This document shows positions 12,364 to 13,215 of a stretch of 13,215 nt of DNA, in pieces (within the stretch, counting starts at the first letter, position 1; each line of letters begins with the position of its first letter). The stretch comes from Nanobdellota archaeon (GTDB lineage Archaea; Nanobdellota; Nanobdellia; Woesearchaeales; GW2011-AR15). The notes beneath the pieces are model-generated. The model saw nothing but the letters and a program-made list of their open reading frames with translations, was not told the origin of the DNA and ran no database searches. A program made the translations under genes and the position numbers. The stretch covers positions 1 to 13,215 of the forward strand of contig JAAXVZ010000003.1 in NCBI GenBank assembly GCA_013335235.1, given 5' to 3'.

Positions 12364-13215
12364 AATTGCCCTTTTTCTATAGCAAAATCTACTGATGCCT
12401 TCATGCCATCGTCCAGCGAGTGCTTTGGTGAATACCCAAGCTCTTTTTTCGCTTTCGCAATTGAGCAGGCAATATCCCGTATCATCTCCCCACCCACATG
12501 GATCTGGATCAAGTATATGCCTATTTTTGAAAGCAGGATATCAGCAATCTCCATCAGCTCAGAGACAAATCTAGGGATTTTTCTGGGTTTCAGTTCATTT
12601 ACGCCAAGATGTTTTGCGATAGAGCCGTATATCTCATTGGTAGTATATGGTCTTTCATCTGCAATCCAGTATATTTGGCCTATGGCATTCTCTTTTTCCA
12701 TAGCTAATCTGATACCCTGGATGACATTGCCGATATAAGACATGCTTCGAAGGTTGTCTCCGTCGCCAAACAGTAGGGGCTTACCGGATTTTATCATCTT
12801 CATGAGTGTTGTCTGCCTATCCGGCTGGCCAGGTCCATAGAACCAGCATGGCCTTAAGATGACTGTCTGTATCTTCCCTTTTTCCTGGAAAGCTCTTACA
12901 ATCTGCTCTGCCTGGAACTTGCTGATGCCATAGGGTGTATACGGGCCAGGTTTTGTGCGTTCAGTCATCATTGCCGATCTTTTCTTATTGATCCCGCATG
13001 CAGAGTTGCTGCTTATGTATATGAATCTCTTTACCCTGCCTGCGACAGAGGCGACTAGCATATTCCTGGTTCCGTCCCTATTGACTTTATAGAGGTCGTG
13101 CACTTTGAGCAGCCCCGGGTGGATGACTCCGGCAGCGTGGATAACAATATCAATGTCTTTTGTAGCGCTGCTAAGGGTTTCAGGTTCAGTCACGTCACCT
13201 TCTACAATCTCGGCA
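12360..13215 (-). CDS. NAD-dependent epimerase/dehydratase, extended SDR, 5' end outside the window
   Basis: Partial: the reading frame is open to the window edge (AEIVEGDVTEPETL), so the N-terminal Rossmann glycine motif lies outside. The extended-SDR core is clear: DIVIHAAGVIHPG (NAD-binding strand and loop), YKVNRDGTRNML, FIYISSNSACG (catalytic Ser), and YGISK with the YxxxK pair near 12918-12932. ILRPCWFYGPGQPDR is the substrate-domain signature, and GDGDNLRSMSYIGN is also present. The protein resembles the 3-beta-HSD/GalE-like branch, which epimerises or reduces sugars. The stop overlaps the next gene's ATG, so the two are translationally coupled. It is first of the cluster in this window, possibly acting on a nucleotide sugar or, by analogy with DprE2, on a lipid-linked pentose. 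The substrate is inferred, not read. Confidence 0.85.
   Translation of the reverse strand, partial: AEIVEGDVTEPETLSSATKDIDIVIHAAGVIHPGLLKVHDLYKVNRDGTRNMLVASVAGRVKRFIYISSNSACGINKKRSAMMTERTKPGPYTPYGISKFQAEQIVRAFQEKGKIQTVILRPCWFYGPGQPDRQTTLMKMIKSGKPLLFGDGDNLRSMSYIGNVIQGIRLAMEKENAIGQIYWIADERPYTTNEIYGSIAKHLGVNELKPRKIPRFVSELMEIADILLSKIGIYLIQIHVGGEMIRDIACSIAKAKKELGYSPKHSLDDGMKASVDFAIEKGQL

Overview
The window looks like a piece of an archaeal genome, most likely a DPANN-type lineage such as the Woesearchaeota or Aenigmarchaeota. The lineage is an inference; the archaeal call is firmer. Evidence: (i) at five genes a TATA-like AT box lies about 26 bases before the start codon, as expected for leaderless archaeal transcripts; (ii) two other starts carry an archaeal-type GGTGA Shine-Dalgarno sequence; (iii) there is a presenilin-type GxGD membrane protease; (iv) there is a very cysteine-rich secreted protein with the CTDSDGGKDYF-type motif common in DPANN exoproteins; (v) arginine is encoded mostly by AGA/AGG.

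Layout. Positions 1 to about 185 are GC-rich and read as an unrelated membrane-protein fragment on the minus strand. They look like foreign or chimeric sequence joined to the start of a HAD phosphatase gene (to 924, plus). Converging on it is a tight minus-strand operon: presenilin-like protease (4194-3250), sugar-type nucleotidyltransferase (3243-2362) and GT-B glycosyltransferase (2357-927). A divergent promoter region separates it from a plus-strand coiled-coil protein (4293-5249), whose stop overlaps the end of a minus-strand RelA/SpoT-type alarmone synthetase (6253-5246). Next come a large secreted cysteine-rich protein (8348-6345, minus), an unrecognised small membrane protein (8555-9280, plus), and two overlapping tiny genes (9792-9604 and 9607-9419, minus).

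The right end is a minus-strand glycoconjugate cluster. An NAD-dependent epimerase/reductase, cut by the window edge (13215-12360), overlaps by ATGA a UbiA-family polyprenyl-phosphate phosphoribosyltransferase-like enzyme (12363-11518). A GT-C membrane glycosyltransferase (11454-9976) follows with its own leaderless promoter. By analogy with the mycobacterial decaprenyl-phosphoryl-pentose pathway, these three could make a lipid-linked pentose and transfer it outside the cell. That is an inference, and it is the most interesting pathway in the window.

The left operon and the HAD enzyme suggest a second, cytoplasmic sugar-activation and transfer route. The alarmone synthetase is notable because ppGpp-type signalling is sparse in archaea. 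There is no rRNA, tRNA, CRISPR array or insertion sequence that I could recognise, and no stretch over 300 bases without a gene.
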